Shown here in pieces: positions 1 to 13,254 of a stretch of 64,000 bases of DNA. The notes under the pieces are model-generated. The model saw only the letters and a list, made by a program, of their open reading frames with translations. It searched no databases and had not been told where the DNA came from. The DNA is taken from positions 558,001 through 622,000 of the forward strand of contig JACCIC010000096.1 in assembly GCA_018907035.1 (NCBI GenBank), written 5' to 3'. Each line of letters opens with the position of its first letter. Position 1 is the stretch's first letter. The stretch is from Sycobia sp. Sy_11 (taxonomy: Eukaryota > Arthropoda > Insecta > Hymenoptera > Epichrysomallidae). The position numbers were made by a program, and so were the translations under genes.

Positions 1-454
1 TCCGAAAAAATTCCATGGCATGAGCCAAATCATATGCCAATATCATCAGCGAGTTCTCCGATTGTGATTCGGCGATCGTTCATAACCATTTCTTTCACTT
101 TTTTATCGTTTTCATCGGTTGTTGATGTGCTTGGGCGTTCGGGTGGTTCGTCATCTTCAACCTTTTCGCGGCCATCTTGAAAACGCATATACCACTCGTA
201 AATCCTTGCTTTACTCATAATAGACTCACCATATGCCTTTGTTAACATTTTACAAACTTCACTACACTTTATTTCATTTTTTACGCAAAATTGAATACAA
301 ATTCTTTGCTCCATTTTTTTCACAAACGAAAATCTCCGAGCTCGAAAAAACACGTCTAATGTTAGCGGCTGCCACTTGAAAAGTAAGCAATGAATATTGC
401 TGAAAATTTTATCGTACTTCATGGACATGCGTACCAACATAATCAAAAAAATGC
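1..454 (-). mobile_element. Mariner-family DNA transposon, truncated copy 1
   Basis: On the minus strand this is the 5' part of a Tc1/mariner element: a leader of about 140 bp, a start codon at 314 and the first 94 codons of a transposase. It aligns almost base for base with the copy at 50717-51676. It has no terminal inverted repeat: similarity to the other copy stops near 454, and what follows is unrelated, so the outer end has been lost. The inner end is cut by the window edge. It cannot be active as seen. Confidence 0.9.
30..314 (-). pseudogene. Mariner transposase, N-terminal fragment (copy 1)
   Basis: The frame encodes 94 residues starting MEQRICIQFC and then stops at TGA. The segment is the N-terminal DNA-binding part of mariner transposases: paired helix-turn-helix modules, with the motifs IYEWY.RFQDGRE and RPSTSTTDEN followed by ITIGELADDIGI. 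In the family this region binds the terminal inverted repeats, while the catalytic DD34D domain lies beyond the stop. The TGA stands where intact relatives have a serine codon (inferred from TCA), and the frame beyond it (FGSCHGIF) continues the family sequence up to the window edge. The same stop occurs in the copy at 50923. The first methionine was chosen because homologues start at MEQR; an in-frame upstream extension to 446 is leader sequence, not conserved protein. Confidence 0.88.
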
Positions 455-799
455 AGATTGCAGAAGGATTTGGTGGCTCACATACGGTATTTTTATTAAA
501 TCGTTACCATCCACGGTTCAATTCTTCAGTTGGTTTAATTGTTCTACCATACATTAATAACTCCTTATTTTATGTTTAATTCCTTTCTTTTATCTGGAGT
601 ATACCTTATGTTCTTGATGAAAGCTAGAATTATATCGCTAAAGAAGTGTAAAGTACTATGTCTGTGTCACAACTTCGATCTTTATCACTTCGTTACTTCC
701 TTTCAAACATGTTGAATTAAATTGTTCACAATGAATTACAGAAGCAATTCCAGTATTTTCGATCTCATTATTTATGTAGTTGGATTTCAGTAAAACATT
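455..799. other. AT-rich sequence, no gene seen
   Basis: No coding frame or repeat was recognised between the mariner end and the retrotransposon relic. Confidence 0.6.
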
Positions 800-1760
800 G
801 ATGGACTTACTCATACATTATGGCAAGGGAACAATCCATTGTTTGCTTTGAAAAGAAGTCTCGCTTCTCAAAATCAAATTCGGATATCCCACTGAGGTCA
901 GTACTGGACGTACTTATATTCTGTATATGTATTAATGACTTAAATAACGTATTGGACTACTCGAGCATTCGATATATTCTGTATTAATCACTGCAATTTA
1001 GTTCTTAGGTCAACAAAATTTTTGTTATATCGGACATGAGAGCTCAAAGTCAGCTTAGCATTGGTCTTTCTAATGGTATTGAGACACGCATCTTCAATAA
1101 TGTCCGTATATGTGTTAGATGTGGTCTGGATATGTTATTTCATTTAAATTTGTGATGGAAACCTCACGTAGATAAATTAAAAAAAAAATTACAGAATTTT
1201 ATATAGTTAATGATATTTTCTGGAAATATATACTATTGAAATGTTAGCTAAGTGGATTTCTCTGGCATTCTTGTTTTCTATTTTGAATTATTGTTCTGTA
1301 TAGTATTGCTTGTCTTACAAGAATTTAAGAACGGACCTTACAGGCTTTGCATAATTTCAGTATGTAATATGTTGTGCATCTCAGGCAAAACGACCATGTG
1401 AACCCTTCCTATGTACGTCTAGGTTGGCTGCGTACTGATTATTGCATACCAATTTTCATAGTTATACTAATATGCTACAATACGCATGTATCTTTCACAG
1501 TATTTTTTAGAGTGCTTCTTCTTTATATATAAGCATGATTGTATTTTTTCGGCGATAATAAAAGATTAATTAATTTTTTCTCTGTTTATCTTGGAATTAG
1601 AAAGACCTTTTTGGAACGACCACCCTGACCAGATTAGAGATCTTCTTTCACTCAGTAGATCCTATGTGCAATAAACCTTCTCGAATACGATTCATCATAC
1701 TTAAGCATTATTTAGTCTGCGTTGTCCCATATACACTAAAGCTTTCAGTTTTCTTATTTG
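800..1760 (+). pseudogene. Decayed non-LTR retrotransposon reverse transcriptase (CR1/jockey group)
   Basis: Three short blocks in different frames line up, in the right order, with the C-terminal half of a LINE ORF2. At 883-984 the reading DIPLRSVLDVLIFCICINDL corresponds to the reverse-transcriptase block whose family form is GVPQGSVLGPLLFxIYINDL. At 1126-1203 the reading LDMLFHLNL(stop)WKPHVDKLKKKLQ corresponds to the post-catalytic segment of the same ORF. At 1368-1445 the reading HLRQNDHVNPSYVRLGWL matches the C-terminal DHVTPxxxxLGWL motif. Frameshifts and stops separate the blocks and the YADD-containing stretch is not readable, so this is a dead 5'-truncated copy. Both outer limits are approximate: I see no clear poly(A) tail or target duplication. 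Jockey, CR1 and related clades share these motifs, so the clade assignment is loose. Confidence 0.72.
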
Positions 1761-2190
1761 TATAATTCAGTGTTGGATGGCTTTAATACGTTTATCGATA
1801 TAAGTGTGATATGTTATCTTCATTTGATGTATCTCTTCTGTATTTTACAAGAATTTAACATCGTGACCTTTTTGTAATATAAATATTTAGGAGTTACAGT
1901 GATATTATTATAATATTTTTATTTTTATCTATTTATACAAAATTCTAGTCAATTAGGTAGTAAGTGAATTGTGCTACAAATTTCTATAGATAAGTACCAT
2001 CTATATATCCTTGGATATTATTCTATATTTTGTTAATCTTTATTTATATGTCATGCATTTTATTTTATATTACACCTATCTACCCGTCCATCTATCCAAT
2101 TTTCTCTCCCCATCCCTTGCTTCCTGTAAAAACGAACTTGGCTCGATCTGGTATACATACACCACTGCTATCCGTCATTCTCGCACGTCG
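1761..2190. other. AT-rich sequence, no gene seen
   Basis: No conserved motif was recognised. The frame at 2011-2214 has no codon pattern or similarity that I can see. Confidence 0.55.
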
Positions 2191-2674
2191 CGAATTCCTT
2201 TAAAAGGGCCATAAAGCGCAGATGGGGCAGAAAAGAAGCGCGGATGTCGCCCGTCGCGGCGCGGCGGCCGCGGCTCCCATAAAACAAACTAACCGCCGAC
2301 GGGAATCTCGCACGCGGGCGGGGCGTTTTCTCGGCCCGCGGGAGTTTATCGCCCCGCGCAATATAGAGGAAAAAGGGATAGAGTACGAGGCGTAGAGGGA
2401 GCGATAGAGGGAAAAAGAGAGAGAGAGGGGAGAGAGAGAGAGAGAGACACAGAGCTTAGCCGGGCCTCGCAGTAACTCTTCATCTTCGCCACTGTCTTGT
2501 TCGTGCGTCTCTCGGGAAGCGATGCTGTCGCTACTGCTGCGTTTGCGCATGGAGCGCATTTTTAGCCTCGTGGCCTGATGGATATTTGCGCGAAAGTGCA
2601 AGGATGGAGCGGGGTGGAGAGGAGAAAAGGGACGAGGTTTACGAGCCGAGACGATGCGCAATAGCGAGGACGAT

Positions 2675-2720
<46 letters not shown>

Positions 2721-2874
2721 AATAGTTGGCGAGGCAGGTGGAAAAGCTCGACTTGCGCGCGGGTCGATAAATTCAGTTGAGTTTTATTATGGTTGAGGTT
2801 AATGGGTGTAGGGGCTACTTCTGGCGATTTATTTCTAGGATAAATACTGATATTATACTCGACGACGTATGATA

Positions 2875-2928
<54 letters not shown>

Positions 2929-2930
2929 AG
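2191..2930. repeat. CpG-rich island with (GA)n and two (TA)n arrays
   Basis: A GC-rich block at about 2215-2670 with an imperfect (GA)n tract at 2415-2447 is followed by pure (TA)n arrays at 2677-2719 and 2879-2924. The open frames on both strands come from low stop-codon density and from the TA repeats (Tyr-Ile read-through), so no protein is proposed. Confidence 0.9.
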
Positions 2931-4880
2931 CCAGCTTGTTTTAACAGAATTGAATTTCTGTTTTCTGCAGCTCCGTTACTTTAAGTACATCTCGCCGTAC
3001 ATCGACGTATACTGTGCCAAGGATCGTTTTGGAGGTCTCATACTTGACTCAATTAAGGCATGAATAAGGTATTCCTTTGGTATATTTCTAATGAAGGTGT
3101 TCTCAACGTGTGTCGATTCACAAGCCTCATGAGCGTGTTCTCCTCTGTGACATTTGTCATAAATGTGAGAAAATGACGGGATGGTACGATATTATATATC
3201 ATGCTTAGCGTGAGAATTGTCACTTGAATACAGAAAGACACGGGACGTTTAAATGTCGATTGGGAATGTCACAGCATGTAATTAAGCCGTGTATAATAAC
3301 GGTAAAAAAAAAACAAAAGAAACTTCATTACAATAATATTTGTCCCCTGTTTTTATCAGAATATCCTTGATGCAATAAATACTTTTTTTAAAATGAATTA
3401 CGCTGGCGTTTACTTGAAATATAAAAGCATCTGTTTCATATTAGTCAATTTTTTTTGGAACCCCCGAGTATTGTTAACGATTTTAAATAAAATATTTGCA
3501 AGAAACTAATAAAAGCACCTGATAACTAAAAAATCCTTTTTAATTATTTTTCTATAAAGCATAGTATACGAAGTAAAGTGACATACTATTATGATTAGCG
3601 ACACTCTCACCGTAAGACTAAGCTCAATTCATTTCGAGACGAAAAGTGGCAACTTTTGTCCAAATCTTCGACGTTAAGTAGCCGAATTCACGATTTTTTA
3701 ATAATAAGAATTTTCAATGCAAGATTGCGAATTCCGCCAGTCCTCTGTATAATAATATGAAATGTGCTAATTTTCGATGTGAAATTACAAATGTGCAAAT
3801 GATCAATAGGAATACTTCAAAAGTACTAATTTTCATTTGATGACCTAGTTATAGAAACCTTAATATTCCGTACAATTTGTTATGAGAAATTTCATTTTGA
3901 ATATTCACTTTAAGATCCACCCTGATCTGATAATATACATGAGGTATAGATTTATTTCATGAAATCGGCATTCTAATAAAAATTTGTCTTGCCTCAATAA
4001 TATTTGACATAATTTATAAATTAGAGAAAATTAAATTCAACTCGTGCTTATATCATCCCTATCTTTGTGGTTAAGTAGAGTTAATGATTCCTGAGCTGTT
4101 TCCACGACATTTCAATTAATTATTGAATAGTATATGAGAAACATTGGATATTTTCGTTCTTGTTGCTTTTAATAGATTCTAGAGGTCACAAGATATTGTG
4201 AACGTCATACTGTTGTAATATGAAAGTAAAGCAAATTTGTACTATATAGTTAAGATATCGTTATGCTTAAATAATTTACTCAAATACCAATAATACAAAT
4301 AATGTTTTTTTCCACTTGAATTAATATGATCCAGTTACTACGGTATTGTGTAACTTATCGTAATAGTCAATTGTATGTCGCAATTTCTGAATATAAGCAG
4401 ATACAGAAACTTCATTATAAGATTAAAAAAGTTAAAAAAATAATTACTGATCTCAAATGGATAGATTTATAAAGTAGATATATATAGAGAACAGATTTAT
4501 TTTAGAAGATTTGTTGATATTTAATATTATTACAGATATTTATACAGTTGTTACTAAGATCACCAATAGTTATTATAATCATAAATAGCTGTTTTAATAA
4601 TATTATTAATTCATATAATTATATCATATTTTAATAATCAATAGTTTCGTTTTGTAGTCATTTATTCTAATTGCAGATTATATAATGTTTATCTATTTTT
4701 TTTCTCCTTGTATCAATACGTATTTAGGTAAATTTCCAAGATTCCTATCAATCGTACAAAATAATTTCAAATCGGAGTTAAATTTGTCGTCGAATGCGAC
4801 TAAACACAGTCTGAATGAATCTGTAAAATACGGAAGAAGGAGAAAAAAAGAGATGGGCCAGGAATAAAGGCGATCCCGTA
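2931..4880. other. AT-rich sequence, no gene seen
   Basis: A splice-acceptor-like pyrimidine tract and CAG at 2968-2970 precede a 30-codon frame ending at 3063, but nothing supports it as an exon. The rest has only short frames. Confidence 0.55.
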
Positions 4881-4982
4881 AAAGAGAGAAATAGCCGGCA
4901 AACGATCCCGTGGCACCCCCCCAAAACTTTGTGGGACGGCAAAGAGGATGGAAAAGAAGAAGCGAAAAATTCGTCTAGGAGC

Positions 4983-5019
<37 letters not shown>

Positions 5020-5279
5020 TAAAGTAAAGAAGAAGAAGAAGTAATACGTACGGAGGTCGACTAATGGGCACAATGACATAATAACTCTCGGGTCAGTATT
5101 GGAAGCTGATACACGCGGATATTATATTCCGGAGACCCCGCGTACGCGATCGCCCGACTCCCGTGCCAGCCCGAAATCATTTGTCATCGAGCCACATTGT
5201 GGTCGCGCCTCTATATATGTGCGTGCGTCGAAGTGCCCCCCGTGGTATATGAGAGAGCTCCCCTCCCTCAATCTTTCGA

Positions 5280-5335
<56 letters not shown>

Positions 5336-5900
5336 CATACATACATAATATAGTACAGTTCCCGAACTCCGTTTGCGAGTGTGCTTCTGCATATTGCTAA
5401 GAGAGAGATAGGGAGAGAGAGAAAGAGGGTGAGTGAGAGAGGGGGGAGCCGTGATCATTGTTGGCAGCATACTTGATTTATGCATGCCTTTCTTGCACTG
5501 ACAATGCACCCCTGCATATATAGCCTAGAAAGAGACGCCGATACTGCCACTGTCGCGCCACACACACACACACACACACAAATAGTCCTTTTCTATTGCT
5601 GACACACGCGGCATCCTGATCGCGCGTGTTAGTTGGTTTACAGGTCAAGAGTATACGAGGCGGGATGGGAGAGGGGACGGTCGGCTCGGAAGAGCGAAGG
5701 AGAAGAATCAGGCTCCGCTGTTTGTTGGGTTCGAGCATCTGCCAATATTTGTCATCTATTAGCGCTCCTCGTTCCGTAAATAAGAACTTTATGAATGTCT
5801 TGTTAAAAGGCCGCGGCGAGCGCGCGGTGAAATAAACTCGTTTGTATACCCTAGGCTAACGGATATTTATTATGTCTCTCGTTCTTCGGTGGCTCATTTT
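4881..5900. repeat. GC-rich island with (GA)n, (TA)n and (CA)n arrays
   Basis: Contains (GA)n at 4984-5018, (TA)n at 5284-5322 grading into CATATA units, a GA-rich stretch at 5401-5445 and (CA)n at 5559-5580. The overlapping frames around 5100-5740 run through these repeats. Confidence 0.9.
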
Positions 5901-6026
5901 TTTCTTCTTCTTCTTTTTTTCTTTTTTTAGAGTTTTTAAGATTTTACGACTTGAAAAATTGGCCCCTTACGAGAATTGTGCTTGACGCTGTGTCGGGGAT
6001 CTTTTTAAAACTTTTCTTTACACACG

Positions 6027-6071
<45 letters not shown>

Positions 6072-8540
6072 GTACAATAAATTTTGACATTGTTAAGCGC
6101 GGTTGGGAATGTCCCGAAAGCATCGAAGAAGTTCCCTTTTAGTGGCCGAGTTGGAAAATGTTATATCGTGATTGTGTATGGAGTCGAAGAGGTTTAGGGC
6201 AGTATTAGAAGTTTCCTTATAAAACATTTATATAATATTAATACAATGTCAATTGTACACTTCTAGGGATCGTATGTGTATAGCGTACGCACACAACGAT
6301 TTCACTTTCTATGTTCATAACATCAATTTAGGTCTCACACGATTTTCAATTGCTTTTTGTTACGATAGGATCGTGAATAATTACTATAAAGAATAATTTA
6401 CTACTTAAGGTGTGTATTTCCAATAAAATGGGTATAATTTTTAATGATCATCGTTATTTGTGAAAGATAACCGCTGATGGTATGTAATATAATTTTCAAA
6501 TAAAATGTAATATTCTTCAATTGTCAGATATATCGTTCAGTTACCCAAAACGCGGTTGTTAACTATTTCTCTGTCAACTTTCACCAGTTTCAGTCGTATT
6601 AAAAAGATAATTTTGTATTGATCATCCTTTAATTATATTCACCCGAAAGCCAAAATGTGCCATTTTATTGGTTTCCGAAGAAATACTATAAAAATTTCCA
6701 TGAAAGGTAACCGGCTGATTCTGGAAACTAATTTCTAGAAATTCTATAACAAATTTTTAAAAAATACAGCTCTCCATATTTTACCACTCATTATCCGCTA
6801 TAAGATATTAATTATAAATATCGAAAAGCATATATTTTATAAAATTTTTATGAAATTAAAATTGCTAACTTTCAACAAAAAAAATGTGAGTGAACCTTAA
6901 AGAACACTTATTTTAGAAAAACTAACTGAACTCAAAAAAGTTTTAAGTAACGTATGTGTGGTATAATTTATTGTGAATTAACGGAAAATTTATCCAAAAA
7001 ATAAATCAATCGCTGTTACATTGATTCCTTAGGAAATGTATTTAACTTTCGTGAAAGTTAATTCGCCGTACCCCCTTCCTCACATAAGTAAAAAAGAATT
7101 TTCTAAAAATTTTTCTAAATCGAGAAGGGCTATAAATGGCCCTTCAGAATGCGCTAGAAAACTCGAATTTTAAAATTAGTTTTTCTTAAATTATTTCGGC
7201 TTTTTTTGTTAGGGGAAGAATTTTTGCGATAACTATTAAAATTACACGATCTGTTCTTGGAAATTCTTAGAGAGGAAAATTATTTATTTAATCAAAGTGC
7301 TAAAGCATGTCAAATTATGATATATAGATGTTTAAAACTTTTTTTGCACTTCTAAACCTATAACATCTATAAAAAAAATTTCTTTTCAAATTTGGATTTG
7401 CGGTCTCCTAGCAGATATAGAATACAACATTGTGCGTATGAGTTGTTTTTTTAGAATTACTTTACACCTGTTTTCATGAAAGGGGAAGTTATGCAAGGCT
7501 GTAAAAGATTAATGGTGATGCATGGCAATTCATGCAGCCATCAAATTGGCTGAATATTATAGTGCATTGTTGTTCATTAGCTTGTCAAAAATGCTCATTA
7601 CCATAGAACTCCAAAATTCATTTAAAATTGTTTAGGTAGGTTCTATTAAATTAATATCTGGGTTATAAATTAAGTTAAATAATCAGTTTAAGGAGAAGGA
7701 TCAGTTAAGTTAAGAATTAAATAAGAAATAGAAGATCGTCATATAATAGAAAAGTTTCGTTATTTGAATTTTAGACGCTTTCAACTAAGCAACATATTTT
7801 TGGCATAAAAAATCGATTATTTAGATTTTTATTTTATCGTGCTTATTAAATAACGTTGAAGTTCGCCTACGTCTCCGTCTGTAGCCCACATTTAACGAAT
7901 CTCTCTTAAAATCCTGTAATGTATTTTTGAAAAAAGTATTTTATTCTGAACTTCAACGAATGCTTGATCTTGATCCATAGATGATAAATAAGAACAAATT
8001 AATGCACCTTCCAATAAGCCTACCTAGTTTTTTTGGACATTACTCTTAATAAAATTTTTCTACCGAATAAGCGATCTGTCATCGATGTAATAATTAACCG
8101 CTCGTTCTGATCTTTGATCTTCATTATCACGATATACATCAATTTGAAAATTATGCTGTAATAAACACTTGGGCTCAGGAGGTTATAAGCTATACCTAAA
8201 ACACTGAATTCTCAGGCAATTTGACGATAGTGCACGGTCTGAGTTAAGAGGTGCATTCGGATCATTCTCCGAAATTTTGAAATTCAATTCTCATTGAATT
8301 GAGAAGGTCCGTAAACCAAGAAATGGGCTTGTTCCATGATCGATTCATCCCCAATAATCAATTTACGATACGAGAAGCATGTTTACCCATTTTCTCAAAG
8401 GAATCTAAATTATTAAATGCTCATCCCCTAAAGCTTAATATAAATCATTGTCTTCCCATACAAAAGGCAATGTAGAATCTATCTCAACCTGACCTTAGAA
8501 ATCATTACAGACGTTAATACAAAATAACTGCAACTTGCAA
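5901..8540. other. AT-rich sequence with a (CA)n array
   Basis: A (CA)n array lies at 6021-6069. A short perfect hairpin occurs at 7519-7536 (TGCATG, 6-base loop, CATGCA). No coding frame above about 65 codons and no family motif was seen. Confidence 0.6.
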
Positions 8541-8573
8541 TACCAACTTCTCTCACTTTCTCTCTCCCTGTCT

Positions 8574-8617
<44 letters not shown>

Positions 8618-8927
8618 CCTCCTCCTCCTCTCTCGCATCGCGCCCCGGTCGTTATTTATGCGCTCCGGTCGTCGCTCCGCCGCGCCGGCCGCGACGCAGC
8701 GGCAGCCCGAATGAGAAATGCGGACCGGTGCCACCCCGACCCACCTGGGGGCGGAATCCCGTCCGCCCCGGCCGCCCCCTCGGGCGTATCGGGGCCGCAC
8801 GTGCACGGCGCGGCGATGCACACGCCCGCGGGACGATGACGGCTCGCCCGCCGCGACGCCCCGCGAGCGACGCTTAAGCGACGCCGATCGCGCGATAGCG
8901 CCCGTTGATGGATTTATAATGCACGTG

Positions 8928-8973
<46 letters not shown>

Positions 8974-9093
8974 TATATATATATATATGTATATGTATGT
9001 ATGTATGTGTTATGTGTCGGAGACGGTGGGTCGTCAGCGAGGTGGACGACCCGGCCGACGCGGTAACGGCCGCGGCGCGCGATTCTCGTTCGC

Positions 9094-9181
<88 letters not shown>

Positions 9182-9290
9182 TTACGCATATATATGCGAA
9201 TGGATGACGATGACGAATGGGAAAGGTTGTAGGTCCTGTGTGGAAGTACCGATTGTTCAGAACGAAGATTCGTGTATATGAGTGCACTAA
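8541..9290. repeat. CpG-rich island with (CT)n, (TA)n and a (CA)n-(TA)n junction
   Basis: (CT)n at 8579-8614, a strongly CpG-rich core at 8620-8910, (TA)n at 8932-8969 and 8974-8988, then (CA)n at 9096-9158 passing directly into (TA)n to 9181. The 187- and 220-codon frames here are translations of these repeats and of CpG-rich DNA. Confidence 0.92.
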
Positions 9291-10384
9291 CACAGAAAAT
9301 GCGCAAGGAGTGCCTCATTTTTTTACACTCGTGAAAGTCACTTTAGCGAGATGATTCCGTTCGTTCTTTGAGATTTCTTCGGAGATTTATAGAGGGATTC
9401 AGTTACAGGCATTTATTATGTTCAAAGTAAGTACATAAGTCAATAATATTAATCACAACAAGAAGAACAATGCAAACGGCAACAAAAAAACTTCAGCAAG
9501 AGTATCATCGACCGTAGCATAATTGACAAAAAAAAACGATATCGTCATCCGGAACAATATCAACTTTCTTATATTTAAATTAATAAATATTTTTATCGGT
9601 CTTACAGTCTTTATAATATAATACAATAGCTAAAATAGTGATAGTCAGACTGTCCTTGTTTATGATCATTCCCATAGAATCTGAAATAAAACTTATCACT
9701 ACAATAAATTATATCAGGAAATTAAAAATTAAATAAAATAAGAAATAAAATAAAATAAAAATAATAAAAGTAATATTCTATGTTAGTAATGGACAACCTG
9801 ACTGCCCCCACCACCTTAAATTTATAATTACCTTGGTCCCCGATGTTCTTATATTTAATAAAATGAATGACAAGTATAATTATTCATAATAAAATATAGA
9901 AATGACAGGAACTCGAAGATCAACTATTTAGCCAATATCCTTTAAATTTTAATGAGCCTGATAAGTTACAAAAAAAAAAAAAAAAAAAATAGTGATTTTT
10001 TCACAGTGATCACTGTATTTTCACAGGTAAATAAACTTTAATGAAATTTACACTGATAGAGATTTAGAAAGTAGGAAATAGAGTTTCAAATCTGCATATT
10101 AAAATGTAACCGACGGGCAAAGTGGAGGTGGTATTCGGCGTTAAATGTTATATCTTCCACTTGCCATTAGTCTTATGGAAGGGTCGTTGGAATAACGAAA
10201 TTCGAATTTTGTATCTATCGCTGCCTGTATCTATATATTATAAGTGGTATTGATAAATATTTGAAACATATATTACTCATACGCAAATTACACGGTACGG
10301 AAAGATCTGATAATATAATTATAGGAAATCTATATAGTCCTTATTTTATATACTTCCGATATTAGCTTGCTTCGCAAAAAACAC

Positions 10385-10386
<2 letters not shown>
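9291..10386. other. AT-rich sequence with repeat copy, poly(A) and a palindrome
   Basis: Apart from the dispersed repeat at 9577-9817 it holds a run of 20 A at 9970-9989 and a perfect 14-bp palindrome at 10003-10016 (ACAGTGATCACTGT). No gene was seen. Confidence 0.6.
9577..9817 (+). repeat. Dispersed composite repeat, copy A
   Basis: Three blocks match the element at 22.1-22.5 kb (which is inverted) in the same order: 9577-9613 matches 22438-22473, 9639-9662 (TAGTCAGACTGTCCTTGTTTA) matches 22236-22260, and 9783-9817 matches 22141-22180. Between the blocks both copies have AT-rich sequence built from TAAAATAAAA-like units. This copy has no tRNA-like head and no intact hammerhead-like end. Confidence 0.75.
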
Positions 10387-10430
<44 letters not shown>

Positions 10431-10830
10431 CAATTTTCAGCAAATCGTCGATGTATGAATAACAAAACAAAAAAATAGAATCTCGCATGGAAAATAATAT
10501 CCTACTTCCTTAATTATTATTCGTCTGCGATTGGACTACTGGGTGTACGTAACGTATAATGTTTATTAAAACACTTTCAAATTAATGCTCGATGAAATAA
10601 ATTAATTACAATAGCCGCACGAAAAGTTGCGACAAAGCAAAAAGATCCAACTCTTATGGAGAATGCATGTATGTATGGTTTATAAGTGCAAAATTTTATG
10701 CCAACGTAATCATCGTTGAATATTCGGAGCCAAAGGTAAAAAATGTTGTGTTATATGCTTTAAAAAAAAAAAACGAAGAAGAAAAAATTAAAACGAAAAA
10801 CCCATCGAGAGAGATAGAGAGAATGAGTAA

Positions 10831-10861
<31 letters not shown>

Positions 10862-10960
10862 TAGGAAAAAGAAAAAAGAGGTTCACGCAATGGACTATAC
10901 GTGCGGCCGAGGACTTCGCAACCGGTTCCATGGCGCCATTGCTTTTCTTCGTTTTCTTGC

Positions 10961-10995
<35 letters not shown>

Positions 10996-11210
10996 ACACA
11001 TCCGGCCGTGCACGCATTCACCGAACAATGCCTATAGACGCGTATAATCACTGGTCCGCATTGTGTCTCGGCGCATTGCACAGCTCTCTCTCTCTCTCTC
11101 TCTCCTTTTTTGCTCTACCTTTTCTCCTCCTACTCCGCTCCTCCCTCCGTCCCACCGCCACCTTCATTCTTTCTCTCTTCCTCTTGTCATACGAGAATAC
11201 ATTATCATAG
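10387..11210. repeat. (TA)n array and GA/CT-rich block
   Basis: (TA)n at 10387-10428, (GA)n at 10837-10861 and 10963-10993, and (CT)n at 11084-11104 followed by pyrimidine-rich sequence to about 11190. The GA and CT arrays are mutually complementary. Confidence 0.9.
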
Positions 11211-12480
11211 AGCGACTACTCCTGATATCAATAATAAATGCATTAGATTAAATAACATAATGGACCAAGCGCAATATGTCGTAATTGTGCTTTTCTTCAT
11301 CTTTAGTTGTAATTATATTCCAGCGTATAGCCAATATATAGTACTACTTAGTTGATCAATTCTTTAGCTTTGAAATCAAGTATTGCTTTAAAAAGTAAAA
11401 CTTCTATTAGAGGATAACGAGCATTGACCCAAGCGTGCCTGTAGCACAATGGCGTGAGTGTTCTGATGTCACAGGCAAATTTTATAATAAAATTTAATAC
11501 GCGTGTAAGAAAATAAAGAATAGGTTAATTTTGTTACAGCCAATAAAATTATTATTATTATAATAATTGTCTCTGAAATGAAGTGGGGCTAATAAAGCAA
11601 TGTTTTTACCAATTGAAATTTTAATTGCCGAATTCTCTATTAGTATTAACAAGTCAAATAGAATACTACAGAAGAGAAGGTCACAGCATTGATAAAATAA
11701 TGTTTCTTTTTAATGTACGGTTATATACATTTTTATATTTCACCTGTACGTTTGTTTTTCTAAAACAAAAAAAAAACGAACTGGCATATCTTTTATCAGG
11801 CATTAAATTGATTCAAGCTGACTTTGGAATGTTGCCATACTGATTATACAGAAGAATTCGCCTTGAGAAAATTCACATTATTATAGAAATTATATTTGTA
11901 TCGATCTTTACACGAATGACATATTCAGCCGTATATAAAGGTCATCAAAACATATCAACTATTAGAAAAAATAATTCAGAATAGTAAAATTTATGGGTTG
12001 ATTTTGAGCCTGTGCAAGCGTTGAGGCTGGAATAATATAAAACTTTATTAAAATTCAATGAAACTACGCATGACTGTAATTCGAGTGCAATTCTTTTCCG
12101 ATCCATACAGACGCACGCACACACGCACGCACATACGTGCACACACGCACACATACCCATATACTTTGTGAAAATACTATCATTAAACTTAATCTTGAAT
12201 AACTATAACTGTTTCTTCTTAACAACCCATACAATATATTGACGACCGCGCCCTTTTTATTTCCCCGTAACGCAATCTGCGCGTATACGTTAATATAAAT
12301 ATATAAAGGAATGAGAGATCCTTCGGATCCGTACCAGCGATGCCGTGTCACAGCCATCGGATTCAGCTCTTCCCAGGACGTTGCCAAGTATAGTGTGCGC
12401 ACCGCATTAGCATACAATCAGCGTCGAAATTGATTATTCATGACGGGTAAAATCGGGCTTATCATCCGCGCGCATTGTCA
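11211..12480. other. AT-rich sequence, no gene seen
   Basis: A degenerate CA-rich stretch at about 12110-12156 is the only repeat noted. No protein family motif was seen. Confidence 0.55.
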
Positions 12481-12880
12481 TTGCGCATGAAATATATATA
12501 TATATATATATATATAGAGTACCGCTACACAGGCACACGCGCAAATACCTCTCGTCTCTGATTCGAACATTAAGCTCTGACTTACTGTCGATTTGCAAAC
12601 GCAACATTCTTCGCAGGGGCAAAAATACGTGTTTTGTTTTCAAAACACCGAGCAAATTATACTTCCTCCCTCTCTCACTCTCTCTCTCACTCTCTCTCTT
12701 TCTCTCTCTCTCTCCCTCTCCCTCTCTATCTCGTATCAACTGTACGACTTTTATTTCTAACATTATATCTATTATTTTTTACATGCACCACATAACGTGC
12801 AGTTCGTAAAATTAATAATCCATCAAACGATTTTGTTTTTCTAATTTACGCACATATCGTCTCAATTTTTTACTTTGCTA
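12481..12880. repeat. Short (TA)n and (CT)n tracts
   Basis: (TA)n at 12490-12516 and an imperfect CT-rich tract at 12668-12726, in otherwise unique sequence. Confidence 0.85.
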
Positions 12881-13216
12881 CGCTCTATTCTCGTTTCTCA
12901 ATCTTCCAGAAGCTATTGTATACCGATATAGCCCAAACAATGAATTATCCATCTGTCTTTTATCGCGCGCCGCTCGGTCGGACGCGCGACGCGCAGCGAT
13001 CGTATAATTGTCATCGCGCAGCAATTCCTCCCGGGCCGCCGACGCCAGAATCGGGAACATTTGTCGAGCTTGTCGGGACACGAATAGCTTCGCGTGAATA
13101 CCACCGCATAACTCAGGAACGAACCTCTTTTTTTCTGTTGTCGAACCTTAATTCCTCCCGCGGGCACCGCGCTAGAAGAGCGAACAGCGAGAGACGCAGG
13201 GGCAGAGAACGAGGGG

Positions 13217-13254
<38 letters not shown>

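Noticed and set aside
2970..3063. Possible terminal exon after a CTGCAG acceptor (LRYFKYISPYIDVYCAKD...)
   Set aside because: Only about 30 codons, no recognised family and no upstream exon; the acceptor may be chance.
11438..11480. tRNA-like word TAGCACAATGG with GCCTGT/ACAGGC closing arms
   Set aside because: It resembles an A box, but there is no B box at the right distance and no cloverleaf, so it is neither a tRNA nor a supported SINE head.
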